Positions 1 to 7,594 of a stretch of DNA of 19,634 nucleotides are shown in pieces (position 1 is the first letter of the stretch; the number at the start of each line of letters is the position of its first letter). The stretch is from Faecalimonas sp. GTDB lineage: Bacteria; Bacillota_A; Clostridia; Lachnospirales; Lachnospiraceae. The notes beneath the pieces were generated by a model, which did no database searches, was not told the DNA's origin, and saw only the letters and a list, made by a program, of their open reading frames with translations. The stretch is taken from contig JAPFCT010000390.1 in NCBI GenBank assembly GCA_026169575.1, positions 1 through 19,634 of the forward strand. Reading direction: 5' to 3'. Both the position numbers and the translations under genes were made by a program.

Positions 1-12
1 AGGAGGAGAAAA

Positions 13-486
13 ATGAAGAAAAAAGTAGTATCAATGATAACAGTTCTTGTGATGACATTCGGAATGTGTTCTATGATTCCTATGGACTCGGTAAAGGCGG
101 CAGAGGAAAGTACGGTAGACGGCTCGGTACTTTTGAATGATTCAGAAGAATCTGTGGGGGAGATGGAACCGGAAACTAAAGGACAATATCTTCAGACGGG
201 AAGTTCTAAGATTGTAAAATCAGGAACCGGAAAAATCACAGTTGGAGCGACGACAATTGCACAGAAAACAGTTTCATCCATTAAGGTAACAGTAGTTGTG
301 GAGAGATTAGTGAGTGGTAGTTGGGTAAGTTATACATCATGGGTTGCTTCAAAGTCAGATGCATATTCAGTATCGACTTCGAAGACATTGACGGTACCGA
401 GAGGATACTATTATCGTGTAAGATCAATACATAATGCGAATTCGGACAGAGGAACTTCTAATACCAATGCCCTTTATGTAAGCTAA
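13..486 (+). CDS. Small secreted protein, possibly of the DUF6147 type
   Basis: A 157-residue protein with a classical Sec signal peptide: a lysine start (MKKK), a hydrophobic core over about residues 5-24 and a likely signal peptidase I site at VKA-AEE near residue 30. The mature part has an acidic stretch (about 31-60), then a compact domain rich in Ser, Thr, Val and Tyr with alternating polar and hydrophobic residues (about 65-157), which suggests beta strands. There are no cysteines in the mature part and no catalytic motif. The pattern SKTLTV-x3-GYYYRV near the C-terminus reminds me of small secreted Lachnospiraceae proteins labelled DUF6147, but I could not search this. An AGGAGG at 1-6 sits just upstream of the ATG. 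Any promoter lies outside the window. The 140-bp palindrome and a terminator follow the stop. Function unknown; it is probably exported. Confidence 0.8.
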   Translation: MKKKVVSMITVLVMTFGMCSMIPMDSVKAAEESTVDGSVLLNDSEESVGEMEPETKGQYLQTGSSKIVKSGTGKITVGATTIAQKTVSSIKVTVVVERLVSGSWVSYTSWVASKSDAYSVSTSKTLTVPRGYYYRVRSIHNANSDRGTSNTNALYVS

Positions 487-493
487 CATATTA

Positions 494-633
494 CCTCGGG
501 GAGGCTGCTACAACCATTGCAGCGGCCGAGCGGATCGGAATATATTAGTTTGCGTTTCTTTCCGACTTTTAATCATCACACATAAAAGGTATCCGACGGA
601 TGTTTTGCAATGGTTGTAGTAGTCTCCCCGGAG
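494..633 (+). repeat. 140-bp near-palindromic element flanked by ATTA; candidate structured RNA or MITE
   Basis: The left arm (494-521) and right arm (606-633) are 28-nt inverted repeats around an 84-nt centre. As plus-strand RNA the arms form 24 Watson-Crick pairs, three G:U wobbles and one mismatch. On the minus strand the wobbles would become A:C mismatches, so the structure suits a plus-strand transcript. The inner 16 pairs hold only one wobble (G508). Inside, cggat (531-535) can pair with atccg (591-595), and tcggaa (535-540) can pair with ttccga (560-565). The element is flanked exactly by ATTA on both sides (490-493 and 634-637), which could be a target-site duplication. It lies in the 3' region of the secreted-protein transcript. 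I recognise no Rfam family or insertion sequence end, so identity is open. Confidence 0.7.
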
Positions 634-673
634 ATTATCCTATTCCTATTCATTTATTAAGTGGCACTTCTTT

Positions 674-705
674 GGGGCCGGCGTTTATGCCGGTCCTGTC
701 TTTTT
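674..705 (+). terminator. Intrinsic terminator after the secreted-protein gene
   Basis: A nine-pair GC-rich stem (674-682 with 689-697, including two G:U pairs), loop GTTTAT, is followed by GTCTTTTT. It is oriented for plus-strand transcription and would end the transcript carrying the secreted-protein gene and the palindromic element. Confidence 0.65.
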
Positions 706-751
706 GGGATTGGTTTAAAAGTGTGCGCTTTGGGTAGGGATAGAAAGTTAT

Positions 752-792
752 AAAAAAAGAAGCTGTAGAAGATTTTATCTTCCCACAGCTTC
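752..792 (-). terminator. Intrinsic terminator overlapping the stop of the TSCPD gene
   Basis: Read on the minus strand, gaagctgt (792-785) pairs with acagcttc (766-759), and an inner gaagat pairs with atcttc around the stop codon. A run of seven T follows (758-752). The stop TAA (777-775) lies in the apical loop, so the last codons of the gene double as the terminator's 5' arm. Confidence 0.85.
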
Positions 793-1017
793 CTTCAAAG
801 CACGAGCCAGTTGATCGGGACAGGATGTTGACTTTGGACCGCATTTGATCCCTTCCACGCGGGAAATTACTTCATCAACATTCATACCTTCTACGAGTTT
901 TCCGATACCTTGTAGATTGCCGTGGCACCCACCTGTAAACTGTACATTGTATACTTTATTATCTTTGATATCAAAAGAAATATTTTTAGAGCATACGCCA
1001 TGTGTCTGATATACCAT
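775..1017 (-). CDS. TSCPD domain-containing small protein (TIGR03905-like)
   Basis: An 80-residue protein that is essentially one TSCPD domain. The eponymous T-S-C-P-D is at residues 64-68, followed by QLARAL. The other conserved cysteines are C9, C31 (in GGCHGN) and C59 (in KCG), so C9, C31, C59 and C66 could bind a metal such as zinc. The family is known as the C-terminal domain of adenosylcobalamin-dependent ribonucleotide reductases (NrdJ) and as stand-alone clostridial proteins of this length; the stand-alone role is not established. A strong TTCAGGAGG lies seven bases before the ATG on the minus strand. It is monocistronic: its own terminator overlaps the stop, and the MTA nucleosidase gene is divergent upstream. 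Confidence 0.9.
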   Translation of the reverse strand: MVYQTHGVCSKNISFDIKDNKVYNVQFTGGCHGNLQGIGKLVEGMNVDEVISRVEGIKCGPKSTSCPDQLARALKEAVGR

Positions 1018-1097
1018 AATTACCTCCTGAATTTATATGTTTCTATAAAGTGAACACGGTTTGCACGATTAAAAGATGCATTCCATGAAACAGAGTA

Positions 1098-1106
1098 AGT
1101 ATAGCA
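1098..1106 (-). promoter_or_regulatory. Candidate extended -10 promoter for the TSCPD gene
   Basis: On the minus strand the sequence reads TGCTATACT, an extended -10 (TGn plus TATACT), about 80 bases upstream of the TSCPD start. There is no good -35, which is acceptable for an extended -10 promoter. Confidence 0.4.
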
Positions 1107-1136
1107 GAAAATAGGAAGGAATTCCAGCAAAAGATA

Positions 1137-1166
1137 TGGAAAACAGGTCATGTAATCTGTTATACT
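1137..1166 (+). promoter_or_regulatory. Candidate promoter for the MTA/SAH nucleosidase gene
   Basis: TGGAAA (1137-1142), an 18-base spacer and TATACT (1161-1166), about 38 bases upstream of the chosen ATG at 1204. The -10 is good and the -35 is partial. It is divergent from the TSCPD promoter. Confidence 0.45.
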
Positions 1167-1203
1167 AAGAGATACAAAAGAAGAAATGCGAGGAGAAGAG
1201 ATT

Positions 1204-1896
1204 ATGATAGGAATTATAGGAGCAATGCATGATGAAGTAGAATTGTTGCAGAAAGAGATGCAGATAGAAGAAATCATAGAAAAGGCCGGCATGAAATTTC
1301 ATAAAGGGGAACTTTGTGGAAAGAAAGTAGTCATCGTACAGAGTGGAATCGGGAAGGTGAACGCGGCGCTTTGCGCACAGATACTTGTAGACAGATTTCA
1401 TGTCGATGCGCTGATCAATACTGGAATTGCAGGATCTCTTAATGCTGCGATTGATATTGGGGATATTGTAATTTCCAAAGATGCAGTACAGCATGATGTA
1501 GATGCATCTACTTTTGGGGATCCGGTAGGGCAGGTTCCGAACATGGATGTGCTGGCATTTCCGGCAGATGAAAGACTTGCAGAGCTTGCAAAAGAGGCAA
1601 ATGAGGAGGCAAATCCGGATATCCATACATTTGTAGGAAGGATTGCAAGTGGGGATCAGTTTATTGCGGAAGCAGGAGTGAAGCAGAGGATCATCGACCG
1701 GTTTGGCGCGGACTGTGTGGAGATGGAAGGTGCATCGATCGCACATGCGGCATATTTGAACAAGATTCCGTGTGTCATTCTTCGAGCAATTTCTGACAAA
1801 GCCGACAATAGTGCAGAGATGGATTATCCTGCATTTGAACAGAAAGCAATCGAGCATTCTGTAAGGCTTGTCCAGAATCTGCTTCCACGTTTATAA
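1204..1896 (+). CDS. mtnN: 5'-methylthioadenosine/S-adenosylhomocysteine nucleosidase
   Basis: A 230-residue enzyme that hydrolyses the N-glycosidic bond of methylthioadenosine and S-adenosylhomocysteine. It clears SAM by-products and feeds methionine salvage and the LuxS branch; cytosolic. The family N-terminus MIGIIGAM-x-DEV is present. The likely catalytic residues line up with the E. coli enzyme: E11 (E12 there), E175 in the MEGA motif (E174) and D198 in RAISDKAD (D197). GIAGSL and the AxDxSxFG-like DASTFGDPVGQVP stretch are also typical. The start was moved to 1204: an in-frame ATG at 1186 would put the AGGAG (1190-1194) inside the gene, while 1204 gives normal SD spacing and the conserved N-terminus. 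It stands alone between its own promoter and a weak terminator. Confidence 0.96.
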   Translation: MIGIIGAMHDEVELLQKEMQIEEIIEKAGMKFHKGELCGKKVVIVQSGIGKVNAALCAQILVDRFHVDALINTGIAGSLNAAIDIGDIVISKDAVQHDVDASTFGDPVGQVPNMDVLAFPADERLAELAKEANEEANPDIHTFVGRIASGDQFIAEAGVKQRIIDRFGADCVEMEGASIAHAAYLNKIPCVILRAISDKADNSAEMDYPAFEQKAIEHSVRLVQNLLPRL

Positions 1897-1938
1897 GAAA
1901 AAATAGAAGTAATTCTGTCGAATTTTGATGAACGATTC

Positions 1939-1957
1939 AGGGGTCGCTCCTCTTTTT
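1939..1957 (+). terminator. Weak intrinsic terminator after mtnN
   Basis: AGGGG (1939-1943), loop TCG, CTCCT (1947-1951), then CTTTTT. The five-base-pair stem is short with one G:U pair, so termination may be partial. Confidence 0.4.
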
Positions 1958-1975
1958 CTTCGGGCATTACTGTCT

Positions 1976-1981
1976 TATAAT
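1976..1981 (+). promoter_or_regulatory. Consensus -10 box upstream of the membrane protein gene
   Basis: A perfect TATAAT lies 44 bases before the ATG at 2026, just after the weak mtnN terminator. No convincing -35 is seen at 17 bases upstream (T-rich sequence only). Confidence 0.45.
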
Positions 1982-2025
1982 GGGTACAGAATTAGTAATG
2001 AGAAGAAAGAAGGAGGGACTCTTTT

Positions 2026-2835
2026 ATGTTCAAGACAATGTTAGACACACAGATGATTTTTTATCTTATGGGGGTGATCGGAGGAATCGGGCTGCTTGGT
2101 AAGCTGGTTTCGGAATGGACGCTTCGGAATCTGGTGCGGGCTGCAGAAAATATGTCAAAGAGCAGTCACCGTTTTATGAAGCTTGTCCGGGCAAAGTTTG
2201 AACATGCATGCATGGTCAGTGATAAGGTAGATAATGTAAGTGCATTTGTAGAAAAATTCATTCATGAATATCGTTCCGTCGGGCTTCGTCTGCATACATG
2301 GCAGCAGCTGGAACGCCAGTCAATCCGGTTTGTCGGGGTTTTGGGGCTGATTGGGGCTGTGATCAGTTACAGTGTTTATGGAATGGGTGAGCAGGCATTC
2401 CGCTATGCAGCATTCGGTGGAATTGAGATGGTTCTTTTATTTTTGATCTGCCAGGCGACAGATGAGAGATATAAAGCAGAAATGCTGCATGTCTATATGG
2501 TTGATTATCTTCAGAATGTATGTGCGCACCGTTATCAGAAAACGGTTCAGGGAGAAGAACGGAAAGATAGAGAGAGATGGCAGAACGGACAGGAAGAACA
2601 GCAGCAGACAGAAAGTGGGATCCGTCAGGAGAAGCTGGTGCAGGCAAAAGAAGGAGAGCAGACGAAAGATCTGGTTTCAGAAAAGGCGCAGGAGAAAGCG
2701 GACAAAAGAGAAGCCGGAGTATTTGCGGAAGCAAAACAAGAGGAGCGGACATCTGAGGAAGTTATGGACAAGATGGAAAATGACCTGAAACGGGAGGCAA
2801 TGATCCGGGATATCTTAGAAGAGTTTTTGGCTTGA
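2026..2835 (+). CDS. Three-TM membrane protein with a long charged C-terminal tail, function unknown
   Basis: A 269-residue protein I do not recognise. Predicted membrane helices are at about 10-28 (glycine-rich), 101-119 and 127-144. Between the first two is a 70-residue basic, helical segment. Residues from about 165 to the end are hydrophilic, dominated by E, K, Q and R, and likely form a coiled coil or disordered cytoplasmic tail, ending in a conserved-looking REAMIRDILEEFLA. The layout (one helix, a long cytoplasmic helical linker, then a hairpin of two helices) loosely resembles MotA/ExbB-like proteins, but no motif supports that. AAGGAGGG lies about 10 bases before the ATG. The pgi gene begins 64 bases downstream with its own promoter overlapping this stop codon. 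Confidence 0.85.
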   Translation: MFKTMLDTQMIFYLMGVIGGIGLLGKLVSEWTLRNLVRAAENMSKSSHRFMKLVRAKFEHACMVSDKVDNVSAFVEKFIHEYRSVGLRLHTWQQLERQSIRFVGVLGLIGAVISYSVYGMGEQAFRYAAFGGIEMVLLFLICQATDERYKAEMLHVYMVDYLQNVCAHRYQKTVQGEERKDRERWQNGQEEQQQTESGIRQEKLVQAKEGEQTKDLVSEKAQEKADKREAGVFAEAKQEERTSEEVMDKMENDLKREAMIRDILEEFLA

Positions 2836-2860
2836 TAAACAGAGCACCATTTGATAAAAT
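2832..2860 (+). promoter_or_regulatory. Promoter for pgi
   Basis: TTGATA (2832-2837), exactly 17 bases, TAAAAT (2855-2860): five of six matches to each consensus box. The -35 overlaps the TGA stop of the upstream gene. The start site would fall near 2867, about 33 bases before the pgi ATG. Confidence 0.65.
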
Positions 2861-2899
2861 AAATATGATTATGAGGCATATTTAGAAGGAGAGATAACG

Positions 2900-4249
2900 A
2901 TGGCAAATAAAGTAAGATTTGACTATTCAAAAGCGAGTAAATTTATCAGTGCTCACGAAGTAGAGTATATGAAAGAACTGACATTGGCTGCAAAAGAGAA
3001 ATTAGTATCAAAATCAGGGGCAGGAAACGATTTTCTTGGCTGGATCGATCTTCCGGCAGATTATGACAAAGAAGAATTTGCACGGATCCAGAAAGCTGCT
3101 GCAAAGATCCAGAGCGATTCAGAGGTTCTTCTTGTGATTGGAATCGGAGGTTCTTACCTTGGAGCAAGAGCTGCAAATGAATTTCTGGGACATAATTTCT
3201 ATAATGTGATTTCCAAAGAAATGCGCAAGACACCTGAGATTTATTATGTCGGAAACAGCATCAGCAGTACTTATATCAGACATCTGATCGATGTGATCGG
3301 AGACAGAGATTTCTCGATCAATATGATCTCCAAATCAGGAACAACGACAGAGCCGGCGATCGCATTCCGCGTATTCAAAGAATTACTTGAGAAGAAATAC
3401 GGAAAAGAAGAGGCAGGAAAGAGAATTTACGCCACAACGGATAAGGCAAGAGGAGCTTTAAAGAATCTTGCAACAGAAGAAGGGTATGAGACATTTGTTG
3501 TTCCGGATGATGTCGGAGGACGTTTCTCTGTTCTGACAGCAGTAGGTCTTCTTCCGATCGCAGTCAGCGGTGCTGATATTGAGAAACTGATGGAAGGCGC
3601 CCAGGCAGCAAGAAAAGAAGCGCTGGAGGCTGATTTCTCAGAGAACAGTGCGTTACAGTATGCAGCAATCCGTAACATTTTACTTCGCAAAGGAAAAGAA
3701 ATCGAAATCGTGGCAAACTATGAGCCAAGCCTTCATTATGTGTCAGAGTGGTGGAAACAGCTTTACGGCGAGAGTGAAGGAAAAGACCAGAAAGGAATTT
3801 TCCCGGCAGCAGTCGATCTGACAACCGATTTACATTCTATGGGACAGTTTATTCAGGATGGAAGCCGTATTTTATTCGAGACAGTTTTAAATGTGGAAAC
3901 TCCAAAAGAGGAGATTCTGATCAATGAGGAGCCGGTAGATCTTGACGGATTAAACTATCTGGCAGGAAAATCAGTGGACTTTATCAATAAGAGTGCAATG
4001 AACGGAACAATCCTTGCACATACAGACGGAAATGTTCCGAATTTAATGGTACATATCCCAGAGCAGAATGAATTTTATCTTGGACAGTTATTCTATTTCT
4101 TTGAATTTGCCTGCGGTGTGAGCGGATATTTATTAGGAGTAAATCCATTTGACCAGCCGGGTGTGGAAAGCTACAAGAAAAATATGTTTGCGCTTCTTGG
4201 CAAACCGGGATTTGAAAAAGAACGCGAAGAATTGTTAAAGAGATTATAA
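2900..4249 (+). CDS. pgi: Glucose-6-phosphate isomerase
   Basis: A 449-residue enzyme, the usual length for the short Firmicutes form, that interconverts glucose 6-phosphate and fructose 6-phosphate in glycolysis and gluconeogenesis; cytosolic. Visible signatures are GIGGSYLGA near residue 80, the sugar-phosphate-binding SGTTTEPA near 145-155, family signature 1 ([16 protein letters not shown], about 202-217) and signature 2 ending in [12 protein letters not shown] (about 414-425). GESEGK at about 290-295 is the usual catalytic-glutamate region (the G-E-S-E motif). AGAAGGAGA lies about 10 bases before the ATG. The CdaR-type regulator gene follows after only 27 bases with no terminator, so the two are probably co-transcribed. 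Confidence 0.98.
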   Translation: MANKVRFDYSKASKFISAHEVEYMKELTLAAKEKLVSKSGAGNDFLGWIDLPADYDKEEFARIQKAAAKIQSDSEVLLVIGIGGSYLGARAANEFLGHNFYNVISKEMRKTPEIYYVGNSISSTYIRHLIDVIGDRDFSINMISKSGTTTEPAIAFRVFKELLEKKYGKEEAGKRIYATTDKARGALKNLATEEGYETFVVPDDVGGRFSVLTAVGLLPIAVSGADIEKLMEGAQAARKEALEADFSENSALQYAAIRNILLRKGKEIEIVANYEPSLHYVSEWWKQLYGESEGKDQKGIFPAAVDLTTDLHSMGQFIQDGSRILFETVLNVETPKEEILINEEPVDLDGLNYLAGKSVDFINKSAMNGTILAHTDGNVPNLMVHIPEQNEFYLGQLFYFFEFACGVSGYLLGVNPFDQPGVESYKKNMFALLGKPGFEKEREELLKRL

Positions 4250-4276
4250 GCGGGAAACGACAGAGGAAGTGGTAAG

Positions 4277-5380
4277 TTGCTATCAAGACAGATATTACAG
4301 AGAACGATCAGTGAGATGAAAGAAATTGTGGCAGCAGAAATGTCTTTATGGAACGAAGAGGGAAAGATTTCTGTGAAAACACCGGGGGCAGATGAGCGCG
4401 CAGAAGAGAGTGTTCTGCGCCACATTGCAAGGTGGAAGGAGCAGATGGAAAAAGATGGCGGTGAGATTTCAGAAGCCATTGAGCAGGAAGCAGCATTTTT
4501 CCCGGTACAGAACCAGATGGAGGAGCTGGAATATGTTCTGGTCATCCAGGGGAGTGCAGAGGACATAAAGGTAATTGGCCGTTTATGTGTAAGCCAGATC
4601 AGAAATCTGATCACGGCTTACCGGGAACGGATGGACAAAAACAATTTTCTGCAAAATCTTCTTCTTGACAATTTCCTTCTGGTGGATATTTACAACAAGG
4701 CAAAGAAGCTCGGAATTGCGATCGAGGCGCGGAGAGTTGTCTTTCTGATCGAGCCTAAGAAAGAAGGAGACAGCATTGTCATGGAGACAATGCGCGGACT
4801 TTATGCGACGGGCACAAAAGACTTTATCACGGCGGTGGATGAGGGACATATCATTTTCATCAAGCATCTTGAAGTGACAGATGGATATGAGGAGATCAGC
4901 CATGTCGCCAAGACGATCACAGATACACTGAGTGCCGAGGCGATGATGAAGGTCCGGGTTGCTTATGGAACCGTGGTGGAAGAGCTGAAGGATGTTTCCA
5001 AATCGTATAAAGAGGCGTCGATGGCGCTTGATGTAGGAAGAATTTTCTACAGTGAGCGTACGATACTGGCCTACAATGAACTTGGGATCGGGAGGCTGAT
5101 TCATCAGCTTCCGAACTCCCTCTGTGAGATGTTTCTGAAGGAAGTATTTCACGGGGACGCTTTTGAGCAGTTCGATGAGGAAACGCTGGTTACTGTGTAT
5201 AAATTCTTCGATAATAATCTGAATGTATCGGAGACAGCGCGCCAGTTGTACATTCACCGGAATACACTTGTGTACCGGCTGGAAAAGATCCAGAAATCAA
5301 CCGGGCTGGATGTGCGAGTGTTTGAGGATGCACTTACATTTAAGATTGCGATGATGGTCGCAAGTCATATTAAAAAATAA
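4277..5380 (+). CDS. CdaR/PucR-family transcriptional regulator
   Basis: A 367-residue regulator. The N-terminal part (about 1-130) matches the look of a sugar-diacid-recognition-type sensor domain. The middle (about 140-265) resembles the degenerate GGDEF-like domain of CdaR and PucR proteins. The C-terminus (about 310-362) is a clear PucR-type helix-turn-helix, with NVSETARQLYIHRNTLVYRLEKI followed by a TGLDxR stretch. Members act as ligand-responsive activators, for example of glycerate/galactarate or purine catabolism; the ligand here is unknown. The start is TTG: in-frame ATGs come only about 40 bases later, and AGAGGAAG lies about eight bases upstream of the TTG. It is 27 bases behind pgi, so a link to sugar metabolism is likely but inferred. 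A long terminator follows. Confidence 0.88.
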   Translation: MLSRQILQRTISEMKEIVAAEMSLWNEEGKISVKTPGADERAEESVLRHIARWKEQMEKDGGEISEAIEQEAAFFPVQNQMEELEYVLVIQGSAEDIKVIGRLCVSQIRNLITAYRERMDKNNFLQNLLLDNFLLVDIYNKAKKLGIAIEARRVVFLIEPKKEGDSIVMETMRGLYATGTKDFITAVDEGHIIFIKHLEVTDGYEEISHVAKTITDTLSAEAMMKVRVAYGTVVEELKDVSKSYKEASMALDVGRIFYSERTILAYNELGIGRLIHQLPNSLCEMFLKEVFHGDAFEQFDEETLVTVYKFFDNNLNVSETARQLYIHRNTLVYRLEKIQKSTGLDVRVFEDALTFKIAMMVASHIKK

Positions 5381-5384
5381 AAGG

Positions 5385-5453
5385 GGATATTCCGGATATT
5401 TAGAAACGTGGAACAGCAGGATGCGTTTCGGAATGTTTGGAATATCCTTTTTT
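5385..5453 (+). terminator. Long intrinsic terminator closing the pgi operon
   Basis: Outer arms ggatattcc (5385-5393) and ggaatatcc (5439-5447) pair perfectly over nine bases, an inner gaaacg/cgtttc pairs as a second stem, and TTTTTT (5448-5453) follows directly. Confidence 0.8.
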
Positions 5454-5489
5454 AGAGCAGGGAGAAAATATTTTTTATTATTTGTGGAA

Positions 5490-5540
5490 TATAAGTAAAC
5501 AGAGAAACAGAAGGACTCCGAAGATTTGGAAACAGAGAAA
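5490..5540 (+). promoter_or_regulatory. Leader of the OmpR operon: -10-like box and AAACAG direct repeats
   Basis: TATAAG (5490-5495) is a possible -10 with no good -35. Just downstream, an 11-base repeat AAACAGAGAAA occurs at 5497-5507 and again at 5530-5540, starts 33 bases apart (about three helical turns), and AAACAG appears once more at 5505-5510. This could be a response-regulator operator or chance A-rich sequence. Confidence 0.3.
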
Positions 5541-5554
5541 TGGGGAGACAGAAG

Positions 5555-6238
5555 ATGAGACGGATTTTACTGGTAGAAGACCAGCGTGATATGAGAGAGC
5601 AGCTGGCAGAGATTTTGCGGGAAGAACAGTATGAAGTGGCGGAGGCAGACGGAGTACAGAGGGGGTTCTGGGAGTTTCAGAAGCGGCAGATGGATCTTTG
5701 TATTCTGGATATCGGGCTTCCGGATGGAGACGGGTATGAGCTTTGCAGGAAAATAAGAACCTGCTCGGCAGTTCCGATTATCTTTCTGACAGCATCATTT
5801 GAGGAAGAGCAGGTAATCCGGGGACTGAAGATGGGAGCGGAAGATTATATCGGAAAACCGTTCCGATTAGGTGAACTGCTGGCAAGAGTCGAAGTACAGC
5901 TGAAAAAAGCAGAGAAAGATGGCAAAAAGGAGTATGTGACCGGGGCATTGAGACTGGAGACAGAAAGCTGCCGGATCTATCAGGAAGAAGCGGAACTCAT
6001 GCTTACACCTGCAGAATATCGCCTCTGCCATGAGCTGATCAGACGGAGGGGAAGTGTAGTCAGCCGGGAACAACTGTTGGAGAGTATCGGCGTATCCTTA
6101 GACGGAGTAGAAGATAACACGCTGACCGTCTATATCAGTCGTCTGAAGAAAAAACTGGGAACATTTCATGGAGAATCTTATATTGAGACAGCACGTGGAT
6201 TTGGATATTGCTGGAACTGTGCTGTGTATGAGCGATGA
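5555..6238 (+). CDS. OmpR/PhoB-family response regulator
   Basis: A 227-residue response regulator. The receiver domain (about 1-115) has acidic residues E8 and D9, phospho-acceptor D52 in LDIGLP, T/S in FLTAS and the conserved lysine in YIGKPF. The C-terminal winged helix (about 128-224) shows LTPAEYRL, the R-R-G-x-VVSREQLL stretch and VYISRLKKKL with RGFGYCW, typical of OmpR DNA-binding domains. The ATG at 5555 is preferred over 5540: GGGGAG (5542-5547) gives a seven-base spacing to it, while nothing like an SD precedes 5540. The histidine kinase follows after 20 bases and the ABC transporter genes behind it, so it probably controls this transporter and its own operon. Confidence 0.95.
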   Translation: MRRILLVEDQRDMREQLAEILREEQYEVAEADGVQRGFWEFQKRQMDLCILDIGLPDGDGYELCRKIRTCSAVPIIFLTASFEEEQVIRGLKMGAEDYIGKPFRLGELLARVEVQLKKAEKDGKKEYVTGALRLETESCRIYQEEAELMLTPAEYRLCHELIRRRGSVVSREQLLESIGVSLDGVEDNTLTVYISRLKKKLGTFHGESYIETARGFGYCWNCAVYER

Positions 6239-6258
6239 TTCAAAGTTAAGGAAGAAAG

Positions 6259-7569
6259 ATGCAAGGTGGACAAATGAAAACATATCGGGAATGGAGAAGG
6301 CTTAACAGAATCTGGTGGGGAGCAGGCATTTTTGTTCTGTTCCTCTTTTTGGCTGGCATAGGAATGAATGCATATCGGATAGAAATGCATGACAGAATGC
6401 TGTTCGGGATATTAGTGGAAAATAAGATAGCAGAGGAGCAGATGCAAAATATTGTGGCACAGTTGACAGAGGCGGACGCGAAGTGGACAAATGGAAAGAA
6501 AGAAGCGATGGAGAAACGTGGCGAAATCTATCTGGAGCAGTCCGGCTATGCGAAGACAAGAGGAATCATCAGGAATGAAAATTTGAGAGAAAAACTGTGG
6601 TGGGGAATTGTAGTGTGGATCTTTATGTGTGCAGGTGGATTTTTGCTCTTATATAGCTGGAGAAAGCGGATAGAGAGCGGGGTGCAGAGCTTTACAGAAG
6701 GAATCGAGAGGGAGAGTGAGGAAAGGAAACATTCAGAAGAAAAGCGGGAACAGATTTGGGAGGAAGACAGTTTGTTTTCAGAACTGGAAGTTCAAATCGG
6801 GATGCTGGAAGACCGCAGAGACTGGCAGATTGCGTGCGCCAGAAAGGAAAAAGAAGGAATGGGAGAGCTGCTTGAAAATATGGCGCATCAGTTAAAAACC
6901 CCGGTTTCTGTGACACAGTTATATTTGGAAGCGCTGCTTCGCAAAGAAACGGACACGGTGAAAAGACAGAAGCTTGAAGTGTGTGTAGGAAGAATGGAGG
7001 AATTGACAGAACTGATCACTGCACTGTTAAAAGAGGGGAAGATGCAGGCAGGGAAAATACAGATGGAGAAACAGGAGCAGTGTCTGGATACTGCCCTGAA
7101 GCAGGCATGGAACCGTGTGCAGATACTGGCAGAGGAGCGAAAGATCCAGTGTCGGTTTTCCGGGGAGGAGGAAATATTTTTTGCATATAATCTGAGGTGG
7201 ATGACGGAGGCATTTGAAAATCTTTTGAAAAATGGTATTCTGCATGGAAAAGAAGGCAGCGTGTTGGAGGTGCGCTCAGAAAAGCAGGCAGGATTTTTAC
7301 AGATCCAGATCAGGCAGAAAGGGAATCAGGTCACAGAAGAAGAGAAGAGGCATTTATTTGAGCGGTTTTACTGTACGAAAGACAGTGAACACAGAGGAGG
7401 AAGCGGGATCGGACTTCATTTGGCAAAAATGATCATCGCCCGGCATCATGGAACGATTTCTTTGGAAAATACAGAAGAAGGGGTATGCTTTCGAATCTGT
7501 TTTCCGGTTTTTGACCGGCAGTATTTCAACGATAGTCTGTCATCAGATTGTAAGGTGGGTGGATTATAA
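6259..7569 (+). CDS. Membrane sensor histidine kinase, partner of the OmpR regulator
   Basis: A 436-residue kinase. Two membrane helices (about 19-37 and 113-133) enclose an extracellular segment of about 75 residues, and a basic linker leads to the dimerisation domain. The phospho-acceptor is H210 in MAHQLKTPVS. The ATPase domain has the N-box FENLLKNGILHG, an F-box-like HLFERFYC and the G-box GGSGIGLHLAKMI, so all key boxes are intact. Two starts are possible: 6259 (AAGGAAG, four bases away) and 6274 (AAGGTGG, four bases away); the longer is given and the difference is five residues. BceS-type kinases of peptide-antibiotic modules nearly lack an extracellular domain, so this one may sense a ligand itself rather than only through the transporter. 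The ATPase gene follows after 25 bases. Confidence 0.94.
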   Translation: MQGGQMKTYREWRRLNRIWWGAGIFVLFLFLAGIGMNAYRIEMHDRMLFGILVENKIAEEQMQNIVAQLTEADAKWTNGKKEAMEKRGEIYLEQSGYAKTRGIIRNENLREKLWWGIVVWIFMCAGGFLLLYSWRKRIESGVQSFTEGIERESEERKHSEEKREQIWEEDSLFSELEVQIGMLEDRRDWQIACARKEKEGMGELLENMAHQLKTPVSVTQLYLEALLRKETDTVKRQKLEVCVGRMEELTELITALLKEGKMQAGKIQMEKQEQCLDTALKQAWNRVQILAEERKIQCRFSGEEEIFFAYNLRWMTEAFENLLKNGILHGKEGSVLEVRSEKQAGFLQIQIRQKGNQVTEEEKRHLFERFYCTKDSEHRGGSGIGLHLAKMIIARHHGTISLENTEEGVCFRICFPVFDRQYFNDSLSSDCKVGGL

Positions 7570-7594
7570 TAGAGAAAAGATGAGGAGGTGGCAT

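Noticed and set aside
650..844. Small minus-strand frame across the terminators
   Set aside because: It overlaps two terminators and the TSCPD gene and has no ribosome binding site.
1165..1857. Long minus-strand open frame (230 codons) opposite mtnN
   Set aside because: The protein is rich in Cys, His and Phe with no family look, there is no ribosome binding site, and it lies fully antisense to a certain enzyme gene.
7448..7594. N-terminal extension of the ABC ATPase by 49 codons
   Set aside because: It lies inside the kinase gene in another frame; AGGAGGTGG and the family N-terminus set the start at 7595.
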